Of a stretch of DNA of 64,000 nucleotides, positions 1-10,326 are shown in pieces. The translations under genes were made by a program, and so were the position numbers. The notes beneath the pieces are model-generated. The model ran no database searches. It saw only the letters and a list, made by a program, of their open reading frames with translations, and was not told the origin of the DNA. Source of the DNA: Venturia oleaginea (Eukaryota > Ascomycota > Dothideomycetes > Venturiales > Venturiaceae); NCBI GenBank assembly GCA_013176395.1, contig JABMLP010000011.1, forward strand, positions 744,001-808,000, given 5' to 3'. The stretch's first letter is position 1, and the number at the start of each line of letters is the position of its first letter.

Positions 1-1828
1 CAAGCTAATCTTCCACCATCTGGTTATTAGCTCGCCGAGCCAAGGTAAAAAGCCAAGAGTCGTTTGCCGAGTTATCGTCGATGATCTGATTGAGACGACG
101 GTGCCAATTTCCATATCGCGTATGCCAATCTTCTACAAGCCCTTTAATATTTAGATTACCAGTCGCATGAGGATGGCTACCCCATCTGATATCCATGAAT
201 CCCAGCATATCACCATTCTCGATCTGTGCAGATAGATCCTGCCTTAGAATGCGAGAGTTTCTATCCAGATTGGAAGACGAAGACCTCCAAGAGTGACCCA
301 TACACATGCCGCGCCAAGTGCCGCTGCTAGAACCGTATTATCGCTCTGAAGTTGGGCTTCAGACTTAGCCTTAAGCTCGGCTTTAATCTTATCCGTAAGT
401 TGCTTGATGCAAGTCGTCATTTCCTGAGGTCCTGACATATTGTTCAGGGTAGATGCGAGAATATCCCGAAGTTGATCTTTGGAGGTGCAGTCGCTAGGAT
501 CTTGAGAAATCTCAAGGGCCTCGATCATGGCGTACATTCCCTTGAGCCATAGAACCATATATGGCTTGCCACCTTCGTGAGCAAAAGTTTTGTCTTCGCC
601 GCGCAGCCTAACAAAGCGAGCTAGAAAGGCGTTGAGCCGGATCCATTCGGTGCTGGATAATTGCGTAGCTTGCTTTTGTATATCATACCAAACCTCTTTG
701 AAATCATAAAGTCGGCTTATCTCTTTAGTGGGAATAAATGGAGCAAAATCTTCGCCTTGGATGCAGTTACTGTGCATACGATATAACGCTCCTTTCTGCC
801 CCACGACTATTCGAAAGACCGGAGCATAAAATTCAAAAGCATTCCAGCTTTCAGGGAGGCGTTCCCAGAACCATAGGTATTGCTCCAGCCGGAAAGGATT
901 ATTAACCTTAGATTGGCAGGAAATCTCTTCTGCGCAACGGAAATGGTGTACAGGCCCGCGGTCGCGGCGGCCTAGACATGGCCACTTGTGGTTATAACAC
1001 AACTCATAGAGCTTGTCAAGAATTTCCACAAGGGTAGCTATCCCATGACTGCCAATGGGAATATGAGGCGCCATGTAAAGGACCACATACCAAAATTTAC
1101 AAAACTGCTTTTGCCAACAATCCGTGATCCTTCTCTCTTTTACATTGATCTTGCCTCTTTTTCTGTCCATGGACCAATGTAAGTAATCCTGTCTTTGGAT
1201 ATATCATCCGGCTCTCTATCTATGAGTTCTAGTAGTGTCCTTGCCGCTTCCAGTGGGCGGTCTACCTCCGTAGGGTTCGAGAAAGGAAGTCTACGACTAG
1301 GCTGGTGTGTATGGACGTGCAAGCGAGCCGGTGGAGTGTCGAGGAATATTCTCAAATTATCCCAGACCTCTAAGGCGAATTGTGAGGTCCCATGTTCCAC
1401 AAGACCTACTCGCAATTCATGCCAGTTCCGCGATTGGGGGTCAAAGGATGGCAAAATAGCACCTGCCAATGTTTTTGTCAAACGCCAGTTATGATCGGCT
1501 TCGCGTTGCCGAACACCATGTTCCAGTGAGATGCAGGGAGCGGGGCAGCCTTGGGAACAAGTATGGGTTCGATAATTGCGTTCCATTTGGATTCGCGAAG
1601 GCGGTTGAGTGGTGAGGAGGTGCAGACTGTTAGGGTTTTGAGAGCGCCCATGAACTGCGGGCCGACATAATGCGGGGATGTGAATGTTAGTGACGCGGTT
1701 TTGGAGGGTTTGAGGCCAAAAATGGTGGACGGAGGTGATTGAGGAAAAGAAATGGTGGAAGGAGGTTGGTGAGGAAGAGTAATGGCCGAAGACGTTCTAT
1801 AAGGGATCAATTTTTGTGTTAACGCCAA
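1..1828 (-). CDS. Unknown protein gene, partial and frame-broken
   Basis: Four long open segments on the minus strand follow one another in different frames: about 1828-1478, 1586-1140, 1170-244 and 307-5, with the last running off the window. The third segment (about 300 residues) is rich in helical, Trp/Tyr-containing sequence (for example ERLPESWNAFEFYAPVF) and ends with a Lys/Glu-rich helix followed by a hydrophobic stretch NTVLAAALGAACVWVTLGG that could be a membrane segment. I do not recognise the family. Short introns may explain some changes of frame (the 307-244 overlap is compatible with one), but the 1586-1478 overlap offers no join that keeps both frames, so frameshift decay is as likely. 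The DNA just upstream of its 5' end holds a transposon insertion. Confidence 0.35.
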
Positions 1829-2051
1829 GTGTTAACGTCTTTCTCGTGAGCACTATACCCACCCACTTCATGAAGGAGGTCAAAGCAGTCCACTAGTAAA
1901 GCCCCGCCCCACCCTGGTGGCGGAACCAGTACCAATACCAAACCTCGAGCACCTGCCACTAGGGAAACTCTCTTTACATCAATACTAACGTACTTCACAA
2001 GCGAGCGGGCCACCTCACAAACATAAACCGCCTTCGTAACAACGTCGCGTA

Positions 2052-2971
2052 ATGCCTCAACAACACGAAAAGCAGAAGATCTATAAAGAAGGAGATATAT
2101 TCCTTGCTATCTCAGATATCAATTCAAAGCAAATCCAAAGCGAAAGACGCGCTGCAGTAATATATAGCGCACCTCGAACAACAGTACAACGCCGACGCGC
2201 CGGACAGCGCCCTCGACGCGAATGCGAGCCGAACTCGAAGCGATTGACAGAGCTAGAAGAGGAGGTGGTTATAACGCGTATTCTTAGCGAAAGCTTACGC
2301 GGCCTACCGCCGTCGAAGGCCTACGTACAAGATATGGCTAATAAACTACTAAGAGAGCGGGGTGGGAAGCCTGTTGGCAAGAACTGGGTTAACAACTCGG
2401 TAAAGCGTACGCCAGAGCTTACCATCCGATGGAGCTGTCCATACGATCGCCAGCGAGCTGCCTGCGAAGACCGGCGGTTATTATACCCTGGTTCACACTT
2501 GTTCAGAGGATAAAGGCAGTGTACGGTATCATAGACGAGGATACCTACAATTTTGATGAATCTGGCTTCTTAATAGGCAAGATATCGTCTCAGCTAGTCG
2601 TTACAGGCCCAGGATCCTCTGCAAGTTCTATTGATGAGCAGGTCAGGCAGTTGAGTAAAGGCGCGCAGCAGATAGCACATGAAATGGTGTTGATGCGCGA
2701 AGAAACAGCGCGCCTTCGAGACGCAATTGAGGCAGTTACAAAGCGTAAGAGTCCCAAAAGGAGATATATACGGACTGAGCAGACCTTGACAGCTGGTGAA
2801 GTAACTGACTTAGTTACTATAAGGGAGGGTGGTAATCGTAACGATGGTGAGAAGCCTGCGAAGAGGGTACGTGGAGAGAGGCACTGCGGCCGTTACGGCG
2901 AGACTGGGCATAACTCCTGCACTTGTGAGGTAGAAATAGAGAATATAGATGATAGCGAAGCTTCTAAATAA
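2052..2971 (+). pseudogene. Pogo/Fot1 transposase remnant
   Basis: The N-terminal part (from ATG 2052) has the layout of Fot1/Pogo transposases: a Psq-like helix-turn-helix, then a CENP-B-like DNA-binding region ending GGKPVGKNWVNN. A frameshift near 2471 (one C missing in a run, inferred from the expected ACEDPAVI) moves the reading into the frame of 2429-2971, which holds DEDTYNFDESGF with the first catalytic aspartate. The catalytic core is then deleted and the frame jumps to the C-terminal coiled-coil region (LRDAIEAVTKRKSPKRR). A terminal zinc knuckle is damaged: the expected CX2C reads CGRY, with Tyr for the second Cys. No functional transposase can be made. Confidence 0.85.
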
Positions 2972-3050
2972 TATTATTCTATTCTATTTTATACTATAAA
3001 TTGCTGTAGGGTTGCGTAGTATTTTTACGAAGGCGGTTTACGTTTGTGAG

Positions 3051-3100
3051 GTGACCCACTCGCTTGGGTGGCCCACTCGCTTGGGTGGCCCACTCGCTTG
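3051..3100. repeat. 17-bp tandem repeat inside transposon end
   Basis: Nearly three copies of GTGGCCCACTCGCTTGG lie within the right inverted repeat of the 1988-3110 element; the left repeat has only one copy. The first copy differs by one base (GTGAC for GTGGC). Subterminal repeats in Pogo-like elements are plausible transposase-binding sites. Confidence 0.85.
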
Positions 3101-3112
3101 TGAAATACGTTA

Positions 3113-3754
3113 TGCATTTGGTCTCGAGATCGATAAAATCCTGGCAATCTGGAGAATACGAAGAGCCGGAATATTGTCGATACTGCTCTCAAATGCCAGT
3201 TGATGGGTGATCACGTCTACTCTGCCATCAATATAGGTTTAACAGAAATGAGATCCGAAATCGAGCGTGTGCGAGCGGCTTTCATTCATATTCAGCGGAA
3301 ATGCTACGAAATGAAGAAGCGACCGCAACGTCGGGGGCCATCAACTTCCCAATTCCCACCGTTCGCAAAGATTCCAATTAGAAAAGGAAATTGTGAACGC
3401 GCACGCGGCAGCAGGAATTGACCGACAGGATGAAGTAAGCTTATTATACAGTAAAAATTATCTCCGAGATCGGACGTGAAGCAGTTCCCGAGGCACCTCT
3501 GATGAAAGCGATGTTCAACATTCATGACTTCGAGACGACGTTGAAAGTTTCCTGGCCATCGGTTTGTCAAATTGCTCAGATGTTTCGCTATGCGTCCAGC
3601 CTCCAAGTGTGGCCTTCCATCAATGTGTGCCACCGTTGAATTTGGCAATCGATCGAAGAGGTCCAGAGAAATGAAAATCCGAAGAAGTCAGACCTCGCGT
3701 GGATCTACAACTAGGATATTGAATAGTTTTGCACAGGAAGCTCTTTCTCGTGCG
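3113..3754. other. Intergenic, no supported gene
   Basis: Short open stretches on the plus strand (for example around 3200-3420 and 3520-3645) look faintly protein-like but are broken by stops in every frame. I see no family signature, RNA gene or repeat. Confidence 0.5.
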
Positions 3755-4832
3755 CTAGAACTTGTCGTCAATCCTGATCGCCTTCTCGACCCTTTTGCGG
3801 TCATCGTTGAACCTCCACCACCAAGCATGAGTCTCATCACGCCCTGGCTTCGACTTCTGTTCCTCGGTCTCCTCCCATGGCTTGGGACCCATGATGTAAT
3901 GGACATTCTTCACCTTGTCATCCTGCCAGATCTCAGAATGAACGTTTTGCCACCGCAGCGTTTTCAGTGCGTTGTATTTATACGGTAGCGCCACCCAACG
4001 ACCGTGGAATAGATCGCCAAGAAGTGACTGATCGGCGAAGTCATAAGCCATGACTGACTCGTCGTTCATCCGTTCAGAGATGAGGTTGTAGGTGGCCATG
4101 GATGGATTCACCACTTGGAGACCACCGTTCGGCATACCAAGTCCAGTCGTAGAGGGAGCACCTTCTCTCTGTGCCTGGTCTGGTGTTAAATGCTGGTGCG
4201 TGAAGGCGCAATTTGCTGGGACCCTGTGGCGATGTTAATCAATGCTGGGCTGGTCAGGAGAAGTGGGAAGTCACATTCCAGTCTCTGGGGTAATGAGGTT
4301 TCTTCAGGGGATTGCAGACACATGCGTGACTTGCAGCAAATACTCTGTCACCCTTCCCTCCGGCCGAAGGTGCGTCCAGATCCATCTCCATCAACTCATC
4401 CATATTCTGCATTACGAGCATATCGCTGTCCAATTGCACTACACGGTCATACTCAACGAGGGAGAATGGAGTCAGTTTACTCCAGCAGTCGTAGAACCGT
4501 GGGTCGTTGCTATAGTCCTTTTCAACTGATGGCAGAAGATAGGCCACCTTCTTGGCAGTAATACCACGCGACTTCAACGCTGCGAGACCCTCTTTCGGAA
4601 AGGCATCCGTATAGAGAGCGACCAAAGGATATTTGCTTCCGCTCTTCTTGAGCGAGTGGTCCAATGTGAAGAGCCCGGGTAGGTAGGCGGTATTTGTGAT
4701 GAGAGTGGTCCACACTGATAGATGTGAGTAGAGTAAGCAGGAGACAATCTTGAGGTCATATTCACCCCTCTTCGGCTCGACAACTGCAATCGGGCCAGCA
4801 TTCGACTGTCTGGCTCTCTCGGAGCTCGCCAT
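3755..4832 (-). CDS. Glycosyltransferase family 8 (glycogenin-like)
   Basis: Predicted 323-residue enzyme transferring a sugar from a nucleotide-sugar donor, with exons 4832-4766, 4714-4279 and 4223-3755. Joining exons 1 and 2 over a 51-nt GT-AG intron creates KRVWTTLITNT, the start of the GT8 domain. The metal-binding DxD motif is LDSDML (D118, D120), and NGGLQVVNPS and DQSLLGDLF follow at the expected places. There is no signal peptide or membrane segment, so a cytosolic glycogenin or galactinol-synthase-like role is possible; the acceptor is unknown. Oddly, the second intron keeps the conserved W-x-P-x-N-C-A-F frame only if it starts GA (GAATGT at 4278) rather than GT. The nearest GT, at 4274, shifts the frame, so the gene may be mis-spliced or dying. 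It is divergent from the carrier gene, about 750 bp away. Confidence 0.8.
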
Positions 4833-5580
4833 GATTGCCGAGTTTGGTATTTTGCTTTGGTGGAGTAGTTGTGTGAAAGTGATCTGGACGGGCGCTGAGG
4901 ATAGGATAGCGAGAAGTAGGTGTCAAATGCAAGGTATAATAGACGGAGAGAGGGCGATGAAGAAGTTCAGCTCACGATGGAATTATATACTATTCTAGTC
5001 GTTCCTTATTATTATCGTCTGTGTAACCAAGATGTGCCACCGGCCGTCGATGCCGGAATGAGGTCTCTACCGTCTCTACCGCAGTGAAGACCGGGTCGAA
5101 CCGTCTTCGTATCCCATCGTGCCCATCCATTGGCAGGCACGGCACGGCTGACTGTTGTGGTCCTGCTTAATAAGCCCAGAAGAAAGCCAGCGGGTAGGAT
5201 ACGTAGGCATTTCTAGTTACGGCTAGGGTGCTCTGGGGAATAGCCCCAAGAGAGAGTAAACCCGAAGCTTTAATTCTCCTCGCCTCGTGTGGACTGTGGA
5301 GTGCAGTCGTTCTCTACCGAGTAGTGCTAGGCTGCGCATGCATGGATCATATACTCGGAGGCGGCGCCGAACGCCGCTCGTCCAGGGTCATTGACGAGAC
5401 CAGGACCACTTGCCCAATATAGGCTGGCGTGTATTTTTCACGCGATTCGGTTTGTCTGTACGTCACCACTCTTTACACGAACTTAATTTTTTCATTACAC
5501 CCTACTATCACCCATTGCTTGGCCGAGATTGGAAGAGTAATAGGCATGTCGCCGAGTCTCGATAGACCTACGCTCTCTCA
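4833..5580. other. Divergent intergenic region
   Basis: This stretch separates the GT8 gene (minus) from the mitochondrial carrier gene (plus) and should hold both promoters. I see no ORF, RNA gene or strong repeat. Confidence 0.5.
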
Positions 5581-6822
5581 ATGTCCACTACGGTGAAGGG
5601 AGATTTACCCTCCAGAGCTGTCGACGCCAAGAATGCACTATCCGCTGAGCGAGAGGTGCATCCTGCCCATTGGAAGGGGTTCGTTGCTGGAGTATTCTCT
5701 GGAGTCGCGAAATTGACCGGTGAGATGTCTCTTCTGTACCTCTTTGCTTGCTGGAATACTGACTTCTCGTAGTGGGGCATCCGTATGTTTAGAAAGACGC
5801 GTCGAGAAGTGTAGCCGTTGACACCCATCTACTAGATTCGATACTATCAAAGTGCGACTTCAAACCACAGAAGTAACCCAGTTCAAAGGCCCTTTGGACT
5901 GCCTGCTCCAGACTGTCCGCAATGAGGGCGTGCGTGCTCTGTACAAGGGCGCCAGTCCTCCTTTGGTGGGATGGATGTTCATGGATTCACTGTATGGACT
6001 CTGGACTTCGTACTTCGAACCCTACAAATTGATGCTAACATTGCGTCCTAGAATGCTCGGATCCTTGACTGCCTACCGTCGTATCCTTCGAGAACGCGTC
6101 TTTGCCCCCAAACTCGCCAATGGAAGGCCTGATCCTTCCTTTGCACTCCCCGCCGTGGGCCATGGAATGGCTGGAATGTTGGCAGGTTTCACAGTGAGCT
6201 TCATAGCTGCCCCGGTAGAGCACGTGAAAGCGCGATTGCAAGTGCAATACGCAGCGGACAAGAGCAAGAGATTATACAGCGGTCCGATAGATTGTACAAA
6301 GAAGATTGTAGGCAGATAAATCCAGGCATGACAGAGAGGACGAAATGCTGACGCGTGGACAGTTCAATGCGCACGGGATACGTGGTTTATACCATGGACT
6401 CTCTGCGACGCTTTTATTCAGAGGTTTCTTCTTCTTCTGGTGGTCCACCTACGACATTTTCACACGCAAGCTCACCGAAAAGACCAATCTATCCACGCCC
6501 GCCATCAATTTCTGGGCGGGTGGCCTTTCGGCACAGGTTTTCTGGATCACATCATATCCAGGCGATGTGATCAAGCAACGAATAATGACAGACCCGCTCG
6601 ACAAGGACAAAAGAAAATTCTGGGGGTGGAAGGATGCTGCCACACAGGTCTACAAAGACGCTGGATTCAAAGGATATGTAAGAGATCCCGTATTCAAGTT
6701 TGAGGATTCTTGTGCTAATTGATACACAGTGGCGTGGTTTCGTCCCTTGCTTTCTCCGCGCATTCCCTGCCAACGCATGTGCTCTCGTGGCATTTGAAGG
6801 TGTTATGCGTGCGCTAAAATGA
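5581..6822 (+). CDS. Mitochondrial carrier family (SLC25) transporter
   Basis: Predicted 342-residue inner-membrane solute carrier, with exons 5581-5719, 5773-5782, 5836-6307, 6363-6677 and 6730-6822. All three repeats of the family are present with their PX[DE]XX[KR] signatures: HPFDTIKVRLQ, APVEHVKARLQ and SYPGDVIKQR. The order and spacing resemble the Ymc1/Ort1/Amc1 group that carries amino acids or carnitine-like substrates; the substrate cannot be fixed from sequence. Exon 2 is only 10 nt long. Without it the HPFDTIK motif would be lost, because it supplies the codons between ...T and ...PFD. All introns are 51-55 nt with GT-AG ends. The start ATG at 5581 gives a short hydrophilic N-terminus before HWKGFVAG, as usual for the family. 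Confidence 0.9.
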
Positions 6823-7541
6823 ACATGTGTTTGGGCTCAATGCATAACATAGATCTGGCGTTCGAGCGGTATTTTGCTTTTTTCATGGTGTAGTAGATGA
6901 CGTTCATTGTCTGATGATGATGGCTGACTGATCATAGGAGTTGGGCGTGCCGCTTAGATCTCCTCTCGATACCCTAGAATGTTCAAATGATACCACCTTT
7001 CGCGACCGGAATTCAACTTCTCAGGACCTTCATCTTCAACTCGTTTCCAAGGCGAAGGCGGTGCGATGCTTTAGCTTTCTTCCAGCCTGCATTTGCATGT
7101 CAGGCTTCGTCTTCGACAACTATTATAGACTAATGATTGCTACTTGGATGTCCCTTCGACGACTCCGCAATCAGCTAGTTTTCCATAGCAAATACTGTTC
7201 TGACAGGCTTCCCGAATATTCTCTCACAGCTTGCTCTGGTCACGTATTTCACAGATGCTAAGAACCACTAATTGCTACGCTGATTTTTTTTGACGGAACG
7301 CATCTATTGATCAAAGACTCGCATTTATGTACAAAGACGAGCTGGTTGCGTCCTATCACGGGCTTTGGGGCTTTGGCCCAACTTGCTTTGTGCATTCCCG
7401 TCCGCAATCGGTTGAGGGCGAGAGGTATATCAGGGTCCCTCTTCTGTTCCTCCTGACTTTTTCTCACTACCATAGTTAGCATGTTTGGATTCACTCATCA
7501 GAGTCAAAGAACTATGTTTGGGAACGACCGTCGCACTATGA
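6823..7541. other. Intergenic, no supported gene
   Basis: Lies between the carrier gene and the Argonaute relic. Open frames here have no recognisable motif, and none continues the missing Argonaute N-terminus. Confidence 0.5.
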
Positions 7542-10326
7542 CCACAGTCTGACAAAGGAAGGAAGTTGTTTGAGGTTCGCATTGTGAGGGAGCAGAGGGT
7601 ATCTCTTGACAACTTCGTCAATCATGTCAAAGCCAAGCCGACTTCTGAAGCCGTGATTTGCAACACCACACACTTGGCTCGATTGCTCAATATTTCTGTG
7701 TCCGTTCATGTTTACCAGAATGCAATGGATGCCACCACCATCGCCGCAATCAATGCAAAATCCCACGCTTATCAGCCGCTTAAAAGGAAGTACTTCTCGG
7801 TGAAAGATACTACACAACTGAAGATAAGAGATAGCGGTGACAACCACCCTTTCCTTGTCATGCGAGGATTTTAGACAAACGTCATGCCTGGGTTTGGAAG
7901 TTCATACTTAAATGTCAATATGGGTGCCAGCGCATTCTACTCTCCTACTACAGTCGCCCAGTTTCTCATCTATTTTAATGCCAAAGGCATGCTTCCACAG
8001 GTGCAACGCATGTTGAATCGAGTACGAGTCTACATCTGTATGGACAGAGATGCTTCTCTCGATGCGCACAGTGCGCGTGGAGCGCATAATCAGACCTTTG
8101 TTTTGCACAAGAAGAAGGCTAGAAAGGAAGACCCGGACGAGGTGGAGGATCCTGCGAAACCTGTCCGATCCTATCTCGATGAAAGTAAGTTCAACCAACC
8201 ATGTTTTGCCCGCCGTTCAATCCCTACTAACGGTCTCTTGATAGAATACGGATGGCAGGCACCTTTGGGAACCAGACCTCTTCCTTGCGTGAATATCGGA
8301 AACCTTCAAAATGAGAAACAAAATTGGATCATCCATGATGCTTTGCGAATCCTGCCTTACCAACAATTCGATGGCCAGCTTCACCCCGATCTCATAACCG
8401 ACGTGATTGATTTCGCGCGACAAGATCCTGCGGCGAATCAGAACCGGATCATTGGGTTTGGTAAAAAAGGCTTTGGGCTTGCCTGCAGGTATTCCGATTT
8501 CGAAGCAAGTTGTCAGCCTCGTAAGTATTTCCAGTCGTGCAAACCTCGCTCGCCCGCTGATCCATTTTCTTTATTAGATGCCCGGTGTCAAGATCAACCA
8601 TACACTTGCCAAACATGTTGGAGGCCAGCTTACGGCTCCGACCATCAACTACAAAGGTCTTAGGTTTATAAGGACACAAAGTGGAACCTTGACAAAAAGA
8701 TTCTTCTCAGCGTGCCCACCAAAAAAATCAAGGTGTATGGAGTTATTGCTTCTGACGCGCAGGAGGCTAAAGTCCACGTCGCAGAACTCAAGAAGGCTCT
8801 CGCGGTCTGTGGTATGGCTGTACACCCAAACATCGGTAGCATTCGTAGTTTTGATGTCCTGCATGACCACGATCGACAGGCCGATGATCGTACTTGTGAA
8901 GCTCAGATTGACACAGCATTCGCAGCGATAAAGGGAGATATTATTGACGCCTCGGACACCGCAAAGTTTGTAGTACTGATTTTCAGAGCGAAACAGCCCA
9001 AATCGAAGTACTATGCCTACTTTAAGAGCAGCGTCGATGTGGTCCACGGACTGGCCTCCGGGTGCATCACTCATCGGAATTTAGCTTATAAGCCAGCGAC
9101 TGCACAACACGTCGCCAACGTTGCGATGAAAGTCAATCTCAAATTCCCAGCTTCTGCTGGAAGGGGACCGCACACCATTACCAGCGCGGAAATGACAAAT
9201 GAGCAGTCAACGTTGGTCATCGCCGCCGATGTTACTCACCCTGGTCAAAGCTGTAACTCTCAAGGAAGTAGGTTGTTTGATCAAGTCCCTGTTCGAGTCA
9301 CTGACCATTTGCAGATTATTCCCAAGGCTGCCATGCGCGATATGGTCAAGCAGTGTATGCGAGCGCATGTACATCGTCATCCGAGTAACCCGCTTCCTAC
9401 TAAAGTCATCTTCTACCGTGATGTTGTTTCTGAAGGGCAATATGCAGCGTTAAAAAGAAGAAGTTGCCGCTGTCCAGGAAGTCTACGCAGCTGCTTGATC
9501 GGATTTTTTGGCTGATAACACGAGGCCGGCGGATCCCGTCGCGAAAAAGGTGACCGTGCCAGTCGAGAGGATTCCAATCATAGCCATCATTGTAGAGAAG
9601 CGCCATCACACTCGTTCCTACCCTGAACAGGTAAGTTCAGGCAATTGCAAGCAGGGCACTGTCGTTGAGACTGGTCCTAAATCGTCATATTTCTTCGATT
9701 TCTTCTTACAGGCACATACTGGCATCATCGGCACTGTCAAGCCGACTCACTATTACGTGGTTCGAGATGACAAGAACTTCACTTCGGATGTGTTACTCAA
9801 GTTTGTAAGTCTTCGCCCACCTTCTCGCTATTGCGCTCTTCATGTGCCGTTACTTCTATGCTCCCGTGCTACCTGCTAACAAGCGCAGACAAATCAACTC
9901 TCCTGGATGTACCAACGCGCCACAATGCCCGTCTCTTACGTCACGCCTACCTACTACGACGACCACCTCTCCGAACGCGGGCGCAAATACCTCAAACCCT
10001 TCCTCGATGGCAAAGTCGAGGATGTCTGCCGTCTCTACCTCAATTTCACGGGTACACCTAGCACAACAAAGGTCTCGGTGGATCTGAACGTGTCTGCGGA
10101 CCAGGAAGATTTCATCTCGGCGTTGGATCATAGCAGTGATGATAGACATGATGATGCTGGACGGCTTGTGAAGGATGCGGCTGATTATGCTTTTAGGGCT
10201 GGGATTTGGAGGAGGAAATTGGCTGTGGTGCCTGTGCTGGCGACGGGGGACCCAGAAGCTGCGTTTGAGACTAGTGAGAGGGGGTCGTGGCATAAGAATT
10301 TGGATAATACCATGTTTTGGCTTTAG
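7542..10326 (+). pseudogene. Argonaute (QDE-2-like) pseudogene
   Basis: The segments in order match a fungal Argonaute: N-domain (KLFEVRIVREQRV), L1 (MRGF then SSYLNVNMGASAFY), PAZ (YGWQAPLGTRPLPCVNIGN), L2 (VKINHTLAKHVGGQ), Mid (WNLDKKILLSVPTKKIKVYG) and PIWI. PIWI keeps IAADVTHPG, FYRDVVSEGQY, VEKRHHTRSYPE, THYYVVRDD and TPTYYDDHLSERGR, so the DEDD aspartates are recognisable; the C-terminus is MFWL. Lesions: an in-frame TAG at 7872 inside MRGF(Y)T, a 1-nt frame error at the 8520/8578 junction, a frameshift near 8660, loss of about 45 residues after DVTHPG (around 9250), a frameshift near 9455, and a TGA at 9496. The first ~100 residues are not found upstream. Introns 8185-8244, 8521-8577 and 9805-9888 still have GT-AG ends. 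A small-RNA effector is expected of the intact family; this copy cannot make one. Confidence 0.9.

Larger units (their letters stand above)
1988..3110 (+). mobile_element. Pogo/Fot1-type DNA transposon, internally deleted
   Basis: Terminal inverted repeats of about 50 bp bound this 1123-bp element. The left end begins ACGTACTTCACAAGCGAGCG and the right end, read inward, begins ACGTATTTCACAAGCGAGTG; both continue through a shared block ending in the complement of ACGAAGGCGGTTTACG. A TA dinucleotide flanks each end (1986-1987 and 3111-3112), the target-site duplication expected of Tc1/mariner-Pogo elements. The internal ORF is a transposase relic lacking its DDE/D core, so the copy is non-autonomous. 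The right terminal region carries a 17-bp tandem repeat that the left one has only once. Confidence 0.9.

Noticed and set aside
9640..9710. Apparent GTAAGT to TTACAG intron in the Argonaute relic
   Set aside because: The sequence between encodes NCKQGTVVETG and FFDFFLQAHTG, conserved in fungal Argonautes, so it is exon.
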